Source of the DNA: Zanthoxylum bungeanum
Lineage: Eukaryota; Streptophyta; Magnoliopsida; Sapindales; Rutaceae
Assembly: GCA_019454045.1 (NCBI GenBank)
Contig: SKCR01019531.1
Location: 62,001 to 126,000, forward strand
DNA: 64,000 bases
Direction of reading: 5' to 3'
How positions within the stretch are numbered: position 1 is the first letter of the stretch; every line of letters begins with the position of its first letter. Shown one piece after another: positions 11,498 through 22,743 of this stretch. The translations under genes were made by a program, and so were the position numbers. The notes beneath the pieces were generated by a model, which saw only the letters and a program-made list of their open reading frames with translations, searched no databases and was not told the origin of the DNA.

Positions 11498-12487
11498 TTA
11501 CCACCTTGTAGGGCCCTTCCCATTTGGCGCCCAGGAGCCTTCCTCTGGCCTCCGAGTATTTAGGGTGACTTTTCTTAGCACCAGGTCGCCTGGGATGAAG
11601 GTGCGTATCCGAATCCTTTTATTGTAGAAGCGGGCCATCCTTTGTTGGTAGATTGCTGTTTTCATGGCCGACCTCTCTCTCTTCTCTTCGATCAGGTCGA
11701 GGTGGTTTATGATAAGTTCTTCGTTCTGTTTACTCTCATAGTGCTGAACCCTGTGAGAGGTCACCCCGATTTCTGCCGGGATGACAGCTTCATACCCGTA
11801 TGCTAAAGAGAACGGGGTTTCTCCTGTGGAGTCTTTACAAGTTTTTCGGTGTGCCCATAGTACTTCTGGTAGTTCCTCGACCCATAGGCCTTTGCTGGAT
11901 CCGAGCCGAGCCTTCAGGTTAGCTTTGATGGTTTTGTTGGTCGCCTCGACTTGTCCGTTTGACTTGGGATGGGCTGGTGTGGCGAACTTTAGGGCGATCT
12001 GGAGGTCCTCGCAAAGTTTTCTGAAACCTTTGCTGTCAAACTGCTTCCCGTTGTCAGTAATGACAGCTCGGGGGATCCCGAACCGGCAGACGATATTTTT
12101 CCTCAGGAATTCAGTGGCCTTTTTCTCTGTGATGGTGGATAATGGCTCTGCCTCCACCCATTTGGTGAAATAGTCTATGGCCACGATGGCATACTTCGCC
12201 TGTCCTTTCCCTTGTGGCATCGGTCCAATGATGTCCAGTCCCCACTGGGCGAACGGCCAGGGACTGAGTAGCGTGGTCAACTGTTCTGCTGGTGGTGGTG
12301 GAGGTTTGCGTTTTTCTGACATCCTTCGCACCTGCGGGCCACTTCTATGCCGTCCTGGTGCATGGTCGGCCAGTAAAAACCTTGTCTTAAGGCTTTGAAA
12401 GCAATTGAGCGACCTCCGGCGTGGCTTCCGCAGATGCCTGTATGTATCTCTCTGAGCACATAATTTGCTTCCTCTTCGGCAAGACAT
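11498..12487 (-). pseudogene. Integrase domain of gypsy pol
   Basis: Catalyses insertion of the retroelement cDNA into chromosomal DNA. The HHCC zinc-binding region lies at about 12290-12450 (HTGICGSH, then CEGC). The catalytic core follows with D in WGLDIIGP, D in VITDNGKQF and E in NGQVEATN, giving the D,D,E triad. A C-terminal segment PGDLVLRKV is visible. The zinc finger and the core are in different frames, so a frameshift lies near 12300 and another near 12490 on the RNase H side. Translation ends in a read-through segment before the 3' tandem repeats. The core is well preserved, but this copy cannot make a full polyprotein as written. Confidence 0.88.
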
Positions 12488-12499
12488 CTAAGAGGGGGA

Positions 12500-13164
12500 C
12501 TGAGTAACCCTGTCTGTAAAGTACCCCGTCAATTAGGGAGAATTGGTGCTTTTGTACCTTAACTTTCTGGCCTCTGTTCGTCCTCTGGTGTTTCTCCTGT
12601 TTCCAAGTATTTTCTGATGGCTGCATCCATGATGTTTGACTTTCTTTGTCTAGAACTTCTACTTTGGATTCTCCCACGCTCCTTTCCCGGATGTAGATCA
12701 AATGGATTATCCTGGGGTGCTCGGCTTTTGTTGAAGAGGCGAGCCGTGCCAGGGAATCTGCCTCACAATTGTCCTCTCGGGGGATTTGTTCGAAGTGTAC
12801 ATCTCCCATCTTCCCGGTTAACTTTCGTACTTCGGTCAGATAGGCCATCATGCTAGGCTCTTTTGCTTGAAATGCTCCGTTTAGTTGCTGAACGGCTAAT
12901 TGCGAATCACTCCTTACTACCACATTTTGGATCCCTAGCCCGTGCATAGTCTCAATCCGCCCAGTTGCTTCATACTCTGCTTCATTGTGGGTTGCTATGA
13001 AAGCGAATTTCAGGGCGAGAGATTTCTTCTCCTTTGTCACTTTTTAGGATGACTCCCGCCCCATTGCCTTGTGTGCTGGCCGAACCGTCTACGGATATTT
13101 CCCACTTGTCCTTTTCTATAGCCAGGGTCTGGGGGTCGGTATGTTCGGCGACAAAATCTGCCAA
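12500..13164 (-). pseudogene. Second, archaeal-type RNase H of Tat pol
   Basis: Starts near MADFVAEH and carries the RNase H1 acidic residues in the expected contexts: D in ISVDGSAS, E in NEAEYEA, D in VRSDSQLAVQ and D in EADSLARLAS. It follows a first, degenerate RNase H and precedes integrase. A duplicated RNase H of this type is established for the plant Tat lineage. A frameshift near 13040 splits the first aspartate from the rest. The role is removal of RNA from the RNA-DNA hybrid during reverse transcription. Confidence 0.85.
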
Positions 13165-13229
13165 GGCTTGTCCCTTTACTGCTGCTCTTGGGAGATAGGC
13201 GATGTCATGTTCACTTAGTTCTACCGACC

Positions 13230-13680
13230 ACTTTACTAATCTGCCGGAAACCTCTGGCCGCTGCAGAATTTGTTTTAGGGGGTGCCGGTGTATACCCTGA
13301 TAGGATGGGCCTGGAAGTAAGGCCGTAATTTTCGAGCTGCCGTCCCTAGTAAAAGGGCGACTAGTTCGTGTACTGTATACCGTGGGTTTCAGTGTCTAAG
13401 AGGGCTTTGCTGATATAGTAGACAGGCTTATGGATTTTGTTGGTTTCCTGTATCAGTACTGAACACTGCTCGGTCCGAAACAGCCAGATATAGGTATAAT
13501 GTTTCACCTGGGAGTGGTTTAGCCAGGAGTGGGGGCTGCATCAGATACTGTTTCAGCTGCTGGAAGGCTTCTTCGCACTCCGCCGTCCAGTCGACATCCT
13601 TCTTCGCTTTTTGGATTACTTTGAAGAAAGGGTGGCATTTGTCAGTTGCTCGTGATATGAACCGGTTGAGCGCGGCCACT
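13230..13680 (-). pseudogene. First RNase H and RT connection of gypsy pol
   Basis: Begins with the RT thumb/connection segment AALNRFISRATDKCHPFF and continues with EEAFQQLKQYL, typical of Ty3/gypsy. The RNase H part is recognisable as HKPVYYISKAL near 13410-13440. After that the frame is broken by stops, in keeping with degeneration of the ancestral RNase H in elements that have the second copy. Confidence 0.75.
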
Positions 13681-14760
13681 CTACCGGTCAGACTCTGTAC
13701 TTCTTTTACCGTTTTGGGAGGACTTTAGGGCCAATATTGCCTGGATCTTCTGTGGGTTTGCTTCAATCCCCGGGCACTTACCATGTAGCCTAAAAACTTC
13801 CCTGAAGCTACCCCGAAGGTACATTTTTCCGGATTGAGCTTCAGGTTGTGTTTTTCTTAGAAGCTCGAAGGTCCTTTTTAGGTCGTCCATGTGGTTGTTT
13901 GGTTCTTTTGACATGGTTATCATGTCATCGACATAGACCAACATTGTAATGCCGATGAGGGGTTTGAAAACTTTGTTTACCAACCTTTGGAAAGTTGCCC
14001 CAGCGTTTCTTTAGCCCGAAGGGCATCACTTTATAGCAGTAAAGCCCCTGATCTGTGATGAAGGTTGTTTTCTCTTCGTCCGCCGGACACATTTTGACCT
14101 GGTTGTATCCGGAGAAAGCATCCATGAAGCTTAGTAATCCTTGGCAAGCTGTGGTGTCTACTAGCTGGTCTACGTTCGGCAAAGGAAAACTGTCTTTTGG
14201 GCACGCCTTGTTTAAATCGGTGAAGTCGACACACATTCGCCACTTACCATTGTTCTTTCTCACCAATACCACGTTCGATACCCAATCCGGGTACCTTGCT
14301 TCCCTGATGAGACCTGCCTTTAGTAACTTCTCGACTTCGGCTGCTATTACTTTACTCCTCTCTTGATTGAAATTTCTTCTTTTGTTGCCTGACCGGCTTG
14401 CGAGATGAGTCTACTGCTAGCGGTGATTGATGAATTTCGGGTCGATCCCCGACATGTCATTGTATCCCCAGGCAAAGATGTCCGGGTATCCCTTCAGGCA
14501 TTCTAGAAGATCTTGCCGTATGGACTTGCTCAGGCCTCCCCCTATCTTTATACTTTTCCCTGTCCCGTACAGCTCTATCTCCTCGGTATCCTCAGCTGCA
14601 GCGAGTCGGGCATTCTTCTTCGGCCAGACACCTGGGCTTCTGTCTTCCTCTTCTTCTCCCTGGTTCCTTTGCCGTTTTCGATTGTCTTCTGTGATGCAAA
14701 GAGTTTCTCGTGAGAGAGTTGCGAAGCAGCTGCGAGCTGTTTTCTGGCTTCCGCACACAA
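13681..14760 (-). pseudogene. Reverse transcriptase of gypsy pol
   Basis: RNA-directed DNA polymerase. N-terminal linker residues YPDIFAWGYNDMSGID lie near 14460. The palm has WRMCVDFTDLNKACPKD (about 14220), FSGYNQVKM and MPFGLK, and the catalytic motif LVYVDDMI at about 13930. A frameshift just after MPFGLK, near 14010, separates the fingers/palm part from YVDD. It is flanked by protease upstream and RNase H downstream in the usual Ty3/gypsy order. Confidence 0.88.
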
Positions 14761-14793
14761 TTCCAATCCCCTCCCGAGTGGGGAATTTCAGTT

Positions 14794-15402
14794 TCAGGTG
14801 GTAGCAGGACATCGCGGCTTTTTTTTCATCATGAAGGGTCGCCCGACGATGGCCTGGTAACTGCTCATGCAGTCTACCACAGTAAAGTCTGTCATGATCA
14901 TCCGGGTCCGGGGATGTGTCCCGACAGTTATTGCTAACTGTATTCTTCCTAGGGGGATGACGGCTGATCCTCCGAAACCGTATAAGGGAGTGCTATCGTT
15001 GGTCAGGGTTGCATATTCCACCCCGAGGTCGTCCAATGCTTCTCTGGAAATTATGTCGACTGCGCTCCCGGGGTCCACTAGGATTCTGTCTACCTCCGAC
15101 CCGCTGATGACTGCTTTGATTATCAATGCGTCGTCATGAGGGAAACTTACTCCTCGGGTATCCTCATCAGTGAACATTATTGGTACCGACCGGCCTCCCT
15201 GTAGCCCTGAGACCTGCTCTGTTTCTAAGACATCTGGTCCTCGGGTTCTGCTGTAATCTTTCGTTGACCGGTTAGAGTTTCCGGCCAGTGTTCTTCCTCC
15301 TGCGATGATATTGATCTGGCGACCACGTGCTATTTGTCTGGCTGTCATGACCTCATGGTCAATGTACTTGTTGAGATACCCGTTTCGTGCTAGATCTTCC
15401 AT
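14794..15402 (-). pseudogene. Retroviral-type aspartic protease of gypsy pol
   Basis: The segment VDRILVDPGSAVDIISREAL is the flap-proximal active-site region of pepsin-like retroelement proteases. The catalytic aspartate is present, but the usual D-S/T-G or D-N-G is D-P-G here. A second conserved part, QAIVGRPFM, lies near the end and corresponds to the hydrophobic-hydrophobic-G motif. It sits between gag and RT. It would cleave the polyprotein if expressed; activity of the DPG form is doubtful. Confidence 0.8.
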
Positions 15403-15602
15403 TTGCTCTCGCGCAGATCTTTACATCCGTCTGTTGCATGTCCTGTGGAGTTGTGGTGTACACAATAAGCCTTTTGGTTCTTTTGTCTGGAGGGAATCTC
15501 CTTTGGTCGGGTTCCACTAAGAGGCCTTTCCCCTGGATCTCCATGACAATTTGTCCTAGTGGTTTCTTTAGGGGAATGTATGCATCTCCCCGACCACATG
15601 GT

Positions 15603-16859
15603 TTACTTGGGTCGGCGCCCTCTCTCTTGATTATCCGGTGCAGTGGCTTGAATTCTTTGTGTTTCGGGAGTGGTCTTCTGGATTCTCTTTCTGTTCGGCG
15701 GGGAGGCACCCTCCCTTGCGGTTCTTTCTCTGATAGTGTTCCCTTTTCGGGATACTTTCTCTTCGTTCTCCAATAAAACGAATTTTCGGGCCACCTCCAG
15801 AGCGGTGGCGTAGTCCGGGGTGTCTTGGGTCCTTAGATGGGTCCATAGCCTTCCGACCTTCAAGGCTCCCTTCAAGCTTTCCAGGGCCTCGGGGGATTCA
15901 TACCCTCCGATTTCGAGTACCATATTATGGTACCTTTCAATAAATATCTTCAGGGGTTCATCGTCTCCTTGCTTCATAAGCCTTAGTTCTCCAATTGTTT
16001 TCCTGGGGACACAAGCCCCCTTGAAGTGCCGTATGAATGACTTTTTCAGTTGTGTGAAGCTGCTGATGCTTCTTGGGGCCAGGCTTCTATACCATAGGAT
16101 GGCCAGTCCGGCTAGAGTTAAGGGGAATACTTTGCAGATGGCGTCCCATGTTACTCCTTGCACCTCCATTAGTAGGACGAAACCTTCAATGTGGGTTTTG
16201 GGATCGGTATGGCCCTTGTATGGTGTCATGGTCGGCATGCTGAATCTTTTTGGGAATTTCTCTGATTTTATTTCTTCTGTGAGGGGGGACTCATCTTTGC
16301 CGTCCTGGACATCCCCTGTTTGTATTGGGATATACTCCTCATTTGATCAGCTCCTCCCGTAACCAAGATTTCATGTTGCTATCTTGGTTCCATTCCGCCT
16401 CCTGCGGTCTCCTTTCTTTCTGTTATCCCGGGGGTGGTGCTTCTCGTGGCCGGTATCTTCTCGTACTTCTTCGTCATATTCTTTTCCTTTCGCCGGGTGT
16501 TGTGAAGGCTATCATAGGAGGGGTCTGGTGACGATTTGTCACTTTCTTCCTCCCATGTGTCCTCGGTCTGGGAATCTCCCTGAACCACTACAGATCTTAC
16601 CCTGTAAGGATCCCTCCTCGGGGTCTGTCGTCCTCACTTATATCGACAATTCTTTTTCCTTCTGCTATGTCGTTCCTTCGTCGGCTAGTCCCGGCTTCGA
16701 ATTTTCCATTGTGTGCTCCTTCTATTCCTTTCCAACGGTCTACTATGGTTTTTAGCAGAGTTTGGCTTTCCTCCCTTTCTTTCCTAAGGTTTTCTCAATC
16801 TTCTCCATCCAATCTGCAGCCGAGCTCCCTGATGGTTGGTGGCTTCCGTCTTCCGCCAT
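15603..16859 (-). pseudogene. Gag of the gypsy element
   Basis: Start codon on the minus strand at 16859-16857 (MAEDGSHQPSG), 52 bases inside the primer site. The N-terminal third is charged and low in complexity (EEESDKSSPD near 16550). The conserved retrotransposon gag domain lies at about 15830-16240, with ILWYRSL and SFIRHF typical of the family, followed by an Arg/Lys-rich tail. At least two frameshifts separate start and domain (near 16780 and 16370). No zinc knuckle is evident. It would form the virus-like particle coat. Confidence 0.8.
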
Positions 16860-16890
16860 TGTCTTACTACGCGAGCTGCTTTTGTTGAGT

Positions 16891-16908
16891 TCCCCACAGA
16901 CGGCGCCA
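16891..16908 (-). other. Primer binding site of the gypsy element
   Basis: On the minus strand TGGCGCCGTCTGTGGGGA begins two bases after the 5' LTR end. The leading TGGCGCCG matches the complement of the 3' end of a tRNA such as Asp. The exact tRNA is not assigned. Confidence 0.8.
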
Positions 16909-16910
16909 AC

Positions 16911-17650
16911 TGTTGACGGCTGATTTTGGTCTCAGGGTAATATTGGAATATCACTCCCGAGAAAATCCTCCCTCAATAGTGAATTTGTTTGGTTATGGGG
17001 GACCAAAGGCAAATTTAGCGAGAAAACAGATAAACACACCGATCAACAGAGAGATTTAACGTGGTTCGGTGGATTTGGATCCGACCTACGTCCACGGACA
17101 CAAAAAAGATGATACTTTTATTACTTAAACACTCTTCTTGGATCTCCACAAGTCAGAGCTTGAAGATTCAGATCACTAGTCTTTGTTGATGATTTTTATC
17201 CTATCTTTTACACATACTATGCCCTCCTATTTATAGTAACACATAAATCAGATTCCTATTTGCATAAGAAATCCTAGTTGAACTTTTAGTCTTCTTTCCT
17301 TGTAAGGATTCCTAGTCCGATTCTCCCTTCTCTCTTTCTTATTTCTTTACAGATTCTGACTTCATTTCCTTGTGAGAGTAGGATAATCTGCTTATCTTAT
17401 CCGCAAGAATAGGGTGTCGTCATCTTGCACGTGTCTCGTCGTATGGTCGGTCTTCATGAGGTCGGTCATGACAGTCTTTTATGCTGAGAATGTTTCTTCC
17501 GGCCTTATAGTGCTCGGTCATATATACCAAAGTGGTCGGTCTTTACATGTTGTGGTCGGGTCGGCTTTGATGATCTCAACCAGTCAGGGAAACCCTTCTG
17601 TCCTCGTCATGCTGTCTTAAATGTTATAGTGCCTGAAAACACCATCAACA
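16911..17650 (-). repeat. 5' LTR of the gypsy element
   Basis: 740 bases, near identical to 5272-6015, bordered by TGTTGA and TCAACA and by target duplication ATTAG at 17651. It carries the promoter of the genomic RNA in the minus direction; no TATA box was singled out. Confidence 0.93.
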
Positions 17651-18006
17651 ATTAGATTAATAGATTAATTGTGTTATAAATTTTAATTCATGTTTATTTG
17701 GTGAAATCAACAGCTATAAGATGAATTGGATATGTGTATTATTACTACATATTTTTGGAAAATATTGGATTTGGGTTGGATGTGCAAAGAATCAAGTTTG
17801 AATAATTCCTAAAAGTTCGGTCAACCGAACTTCAGAGTCCGATCAATCAAACTCCGTGTGAATTGTAAAGTTTTTAATGCCTCTCTTTGTTTGACCAAAG
17901 TTGGACTTTGTCCACCGAAGTCAAGAAAATTGAACGTGAAGAGAAAAAAATTTGAAATTTGATTTCGGTTTTCCTGATGCTTTCGGTTGCATATACCGTA
18001 ATAAAA

Positions 18007-18036
18007 TGATATTAGAGCGAGTCTGATCCTGCATTC
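18007..18036 (+). other. Degenerate initiator-Met primer binding site
   Basis: TGATATTAGAGCGAGTCTGA is a decayed version of TGGTATCAGAGCAGGTCTGA, the primer site of the related element at 36621. The downstream leader (CATGCTTGAAATATGATATT) also aligns. Confidence 0.7.
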
Positions 18037-18204
18037 TTAACATATTTCATGCTTGAAATATGATATTTAATCTAAATTTAATATTATGTGTACATGTAAT
18101 ATTGATAGGATCAATAGAGACTACACAGTAGTTAGGAAAATCCCTAATTAATATGGTTTGAATAGTAATTTATGTGAATAAAAACTTGTTCCTAGGTTCC
18201 ATCA

Positions 18205-18605
18205 TGTCAATACGGGTGCAAATAAATTTCTATAGATATATCGTCATCGTGCCAAAGCTGTGATAATATGGCAGATGAAAATTTTATTTGCGCCCGTAGA
18301 ACATATTTGTTATATATGGTAAATTTGAGTGAGTGGAAACTGTGAACGTGTTAAAGCTGTCATAGCTACATCAATATCTTGAATTTATCATTGACAAGTG
18401 AAGTCTTGAATACGCCTCATTGTGAATGTGTCAAAGCTGTTATGATGAGAAATGGCCAGGATCGGAATCCATGAGTCACATCGAGTGTGATTAATAATGA
18501 GTTATCTACATGTAAATATACGTAGGAAATGAACGTGCCAAAACTGTGAGTCGAAACATATTCATAGGATCTACTTCGCACTATGGAGTTTAATTTAATT
18601 ATTAA
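18205..18605 (+). ncRNA. Leader array of four CCAAAG-type loop hairpins (copy E)
   Basis: Four copies of CGTGCCAAAGCTGTGA or close variants start at about 18248, 18346, 18424 and 18533. Copy 1 is the loop of a stem of about 19 bp (18211-18229 with 18279-18298, one bulge, one G-U). Copy 2 is flanked by CTGTGA/TCATAG, copy 3 by CTCATTGTGA/TTATGATGAG (all ten pairs possible, with wobbles). Copy 4 has an imperfect outer stem near 18510/18565. Order and spacing match the four copies at 35930-36330, and stems differ by compensating changes. It is probably a structured part of the genomic RNA; the function is unknown. Confidence 0.6.
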
Positions 18606-20089
18606 ATTCATTGTATTCCATTTGGAGATTACGATATTACATTAAATAGTGGAATGTCATCTTTATGAATAAACTAATTATTTATAAGTCGTTTAACGGT
18701 TAAATGAAAATTACATGCAAAGCGACCAAATGGTCATTTTCTTAATTAATGTGTATTTGTATTTAATATTTGATTTTATTAAATACACATGAATAAAATG
18801 TCAAATCGTGATTTTTGATTTATATGATTGATATATGTATTTTGATTATTTACTGTAAATATAATACATATATTTAAGATATTTGTATTTAATTATTTAA
18901 TTATATAAATGTTATATGATTAAATTAATTAAATCGATAAATATCTTAAGTAATCAGTAACCTTTTAAATGACCATTTTTGATTAGATACACTTGTATTT
19001 TTTCATTAAATGTTTTAATGATAAAATTTTATAAAGTCAAGTATATCTTTTTCATTTAATTAAATTAAAAATAAATTGAAATATCTAGATATTATTTAAT
19101 TCTCAAGTTTTGGCCAAGTGGAAAGTTAAACAAAAGGGTTTTGTTTTTCATTTGTTTCATAACAACAAGTTATCAAAAATATTACAAAGTGAGTTGAGAG
19201 CAAAGTTGAAGAACAAGAAGAAAAAGCTTGAAAATACTTGGATTTTGTAAGTTTTTTCTTAAACTTTTCAACTAAGAAATTGTTTCTATCATACTTAGCT
19301 TCAACATGTGTTGTTAGGATGTTGTCTCTACTCTTTTAGTTTGTTATTAAATGGTTGGAACTTGTTTGAAAGATGCTTGCATGTTTGATGAATAAAGAAA
19401 GCATGAAATTAGTTCATTAGCTCTCTTTTAGTCATTTGATGATGGTGTTGTCATTCTAGAGTTGCTAAGCCACTCATTGATGACCTAGAATTATTCTTGA
19501 GTTGTTTCATGGTGGTGAGATTTGCTTGGTCTAGTAAAGATTGGATTAAGTGTTGAATTTAATTAATTTAGTTTAATTTGGTCATTTGGATAATTTGTAA
19601 AATTAAAGTTCATAACCATTTCCAAATTTATGGCTTTTCATATATGTGATGTAATATGATGTATATATGATATATATATTAAATTTGGGATTGAGTGAAT
19701 TTGATATTGACTTGTTTTGAACAAAAATGTACTAAATTATAAATCCTGGAAATTCTGGGGACTGTTCGGCAATTATAAGAAAATTGAGGATTCTGTTGTA
19801 ATTTGTATTTGATGTGTTGGACATGTTGGAAATTATTTTAGAACTGATTTGAAATAATCTAAAATTGTATTTGACAATTTGAGGACTAAAATGAACAAAA
19901 TATAATGTTTAGAGATGAAACGGTAATTTTCAAGAAATATGATTTATTGAGTTAAAGTTCAGTTTTTAACTATTGGGTAATTAAATAAATAAGTTTATTT
20001 AATTGATCCAAGAAAAATTATTGAAATCGGAAAATTTTGATTTTCCGCATTCCGCTGCGTTACCAGATATTCCCTATAAAACCCCAACA

Positions 20090-22366
20090 TTTACAAGAAT
20101 GGATATGATAGGAGAAACCATGGCCGAAAGTAAAATAAAACATTCCTTCAAAAATTAATATTTGAATAATAAATTATCATGTAAAGATTTTTGGCTTTAT
20201 CCAAAAAAAAATGTAAAGATTTTTGGCATAAAATTAAACATCATGTATGAACCATGTATAATGAATTACAAACCTAAAAACAATTGCTTTGGTACTATAA
20301 TCTAACATTCCGTAAATAAGTGTCGTTGTAGGGTCGCTTAATTACTCATATATTTAAATTGAGACAATCTCAATAGATTAAATATATGGAAATAACTTGT
20401 ATTCCTCTATCAATTAATCACCGTTTTTTATATTAAGAAATTGTGATTTACAATTAATCATTCCTTTGTGAGTGTAACCCGTCATTTTATAACTCATAGA
20501 CCTAACTAGTGAAGTGTCGTCATTGGGTTGGTTAAAACACTAGATATATCCAGAATTCCTATCCACTTGGAATACGATCTTGATATTGACCCAAAAATGA
20601 CACCATTCGTAAGGAGAGAAAACAAAGCCATATTGATGCGCAATTTGAGTCTCACGATATCAAACTAACAATGGAGATCGCGCGATATATTGTCATATAT
20701 CCCTCTCACATTCACTATTTGAAATTTTAGTTTTCCATTTAAAATATCTAATATGTTAATTACTAGTATTTTCTTATTTAGAATATATGTGGTTAATTAC
20801 ATAACCTAATCTATACTAGTGAAGGATTGGTGATACTTCTAATTTTAACCTTTAAATTTTATGTTTAAAACTAATTGCTAGAATTGGTTTTAACTACACT
20901 TAATTAAACATTTTTACTAAGCCCCTTTTAGTAATCCTTCAAATTTTAACTATTAAAATTCAGTTCACTGAAATTTTTGTTAAAATAAAATTTCGTGATC
21001 TTAATTTAACAATACTTAATTAAATATTTTAATTAAGTTATAAGTGTTCTATGCTATTTTAACTTTTTATCGACACTTAATTTTTTTGCAATTAAAAAAA
21101 TCAAAAATCTTTAATTTTAACTTAAAACAGTTAAACTATTTAAATAATTCTATGCAGGGTCCTCATCTAATTTAAATAATTTTTAAATTTCTTAAAAATA
21201 GTTTTTTATAACTAGATTATGAAATCATACAATTCATGTCAATATATATATATATATATATATGAAATTCTACGAGTGGGCACGGTAAGCTATATGGCAT
21301 GTTTCAACTATTGAATATACAACACATCACATACAACTTAAAATTAACAATATATTGACCGGGCTCTTAATTTTCTAAACTAATCAAATTAGTACATAAA
21401 TATTATCAAGGCATTCCTTGATCTTCAACTTTTGGCTCCATGTAATGGTTTGCACAATTTGTTCTTTTGGGTGGTAACTTTCACACTTACTAGTTGTGAC
21501 GTATGCGTCAATTGTGCATACAACGGACCATATTAGCACTTTCGTTCAGAAGACAGTGCTACCGTGTGGTCATTATCTTCACACAACGTCGTCGAACTCA
21601 CCACGCCTATGTTTATTGAGGACACTACAACCGAAAATCAACACTATAAAAAAGAAAATGTTCGGTTAACACCAAAATACTCCTTTGTTGTTCACTACAA
21701 TGGCTCTCCAAAATTACAAGAAATTTAAACATTTACAATAATTGCAAATGGCCTTATGTCTTTACAGTTCCCAAAAATAAAATTAAGAGTCAGAAAAATT
21801 TACAACCAACGCATTTAATTAAACCATTCATCACATAAAAAAAATAAATCAAATTAGTGTTCACTCATGCAATTTTATGTATCAAATACATAAAAACATT
21901 AAAACAGAAAAGCAAAGCAACCTGTGAGAGCCAAAAAAAAAAATTTGGATCTGATTTTGGTATTGATCTAAATTTTATGGAGATTATTTTTTATTTTTTA
22001 AATAAATTGTGATTGGTATTTATTAAATAAGAATTTATTAGCAATTAAATTTTAACGGTCAATTATTATACATGCATGCAAAATAGAAGATTATAATGGA
22101 CCAATTTCAGTGTTGAGCAAAAAACGATGAACCTAAATTCGATATTAAACTGAGTTTTGTGGTACGTTTTTTTTTTTAAAAAATAAATTGTTATTGATAC
22201 TTGTGGTGAGTTTTTTTATAAATTATTATTGATATTTATTATATAAGAATTTATCGGCAATTGAATCTTAAGCATCAATTATTATGTATACACACGTGTG
22301 ACACATGATTATAAAAAAAACGAATACAATAAAAATCAACACTACATCGAAATTAAAAAATTATAG
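20090..22366. other. AT-rich intergenic region upstream of the CLE gene
   Basis: No open frame of coding character. Contents seen: a (TA)n microsatellite at about 21241-21263, and a degenerate direct repeat of about 95 bases (around 21995-22090 and 22190-22300, sharing ATAAGAATTTAT and TCAATTATTAT). The stretch near 21480-21650 is richer in GC but I recognise nothing in it. The proximal part probably includes the CLE promoter. Confidence 0.6.
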
Positions 22367-22374
22367 TATATAAA
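22367..22374 (+). promoter_or_regulatory. Candidate TATA box of the CLE gene
   Basis: TATATAAA lies 370 bases upstream of the chosen ATG. The intervening sequence would be a long 5' leader with a (TAG)n microsatellite at 22458-22480 and GA-rich tracts, a composition common in plant 5' UTRs. Confidence 0.45.
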
Positions 22375-22743
22375 GCAAGAAAACAGATGCCAAAAGCCAA
22401 AATACAAAATCAAAGCAGCTTAATTGGCTAGCTTGGAGGTGTGAGAGAGTGAGAGACTAGTAGTAGTAGTAGTAGTAGTAAAAGGTGCAAAGACCAAAGA
22501 TTCAGATTTCAGAAGCTACAGAAATAAGAAAATATAAGAAGATTCCAGGTATCAAGGGTCAAGGTCAAGTGACTAGACCCTAAGGAGAGAAAAAGCACCA
22601 AAGATAAAAATAGAAAATACGAAGAACTTTTTTACATTGTAAAGTGTAAGTTGAGAGATCCCATTGTGCCTTTTTTTTTTTTCTGGCTGGTCAAATCTAA
22701 AGCAGAGTTATCAATTAGCTGGCTACAAGTGCAGTCAGTGCAA

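Larger units (their letters stand above)
5272..17650 (-). mobile_element. Tat-lineage Ty3/gypsy retrotransposon, 12.4 kb
   Basis: Complete element on the minus strand. The two LTRs are at 16911-17650 (5') and 5272-6015 (3'). A perfect 5-base target duplication, ATTAG, lies at 5267-5271 and 17651-17655. Reading the minus strand the order is LTR, primer site, gag, protease, RT, RNase H, a second archaeal-type RNase H, integrase, tandem repeats, a gene on the opposite strand, polypurine tract, LTR. The second RNase H and the antisense reading frame between pol and the 3' LTR are known hallmarks of the plant Tat lineage (Ogre, Retand, RIRE2 type). All coding domains are broken by frameshifts, so this copy is not autonomous. 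It is inserted into degraded family L2 sequence. Confidence 0.93.
17651..20089 (+). mobile_element. Internally deleted copia relative of family L2 (copy E)
   Basis: The plus-strand order is LTR remains, degenerate primer site at 18007, a leader with the four-hairpin array, then LTR sequence again from about 18660 to the terminal ACCCCAACA at 20089. The leader aligns with the minus-strand leader of the element at 29842-41019 up to about 18655, then jumps into LTR, so gag, pol and part of the 3' LTR are deleted. The right LTR end matches TGTTGGGGTT reversed. No protein-coding sequence remains. The gypsy element is inserted in its left LTR. Confidence 0.65.

Noticed and set aside
11781..12398. 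Plus-strand frames of 73-130 codons opposite integrase
   Set aside because: Shadows of the minus-strand integrase and RNase H coding sequence, which shows clear catalytic motifs.
22651..22743. Upstream start for the CLE precursor
   Set aside because: It adds a poly-phenylalanine segment from a T run and displaces the signal peptide; the ATG at 22744 gives a normal precursor.
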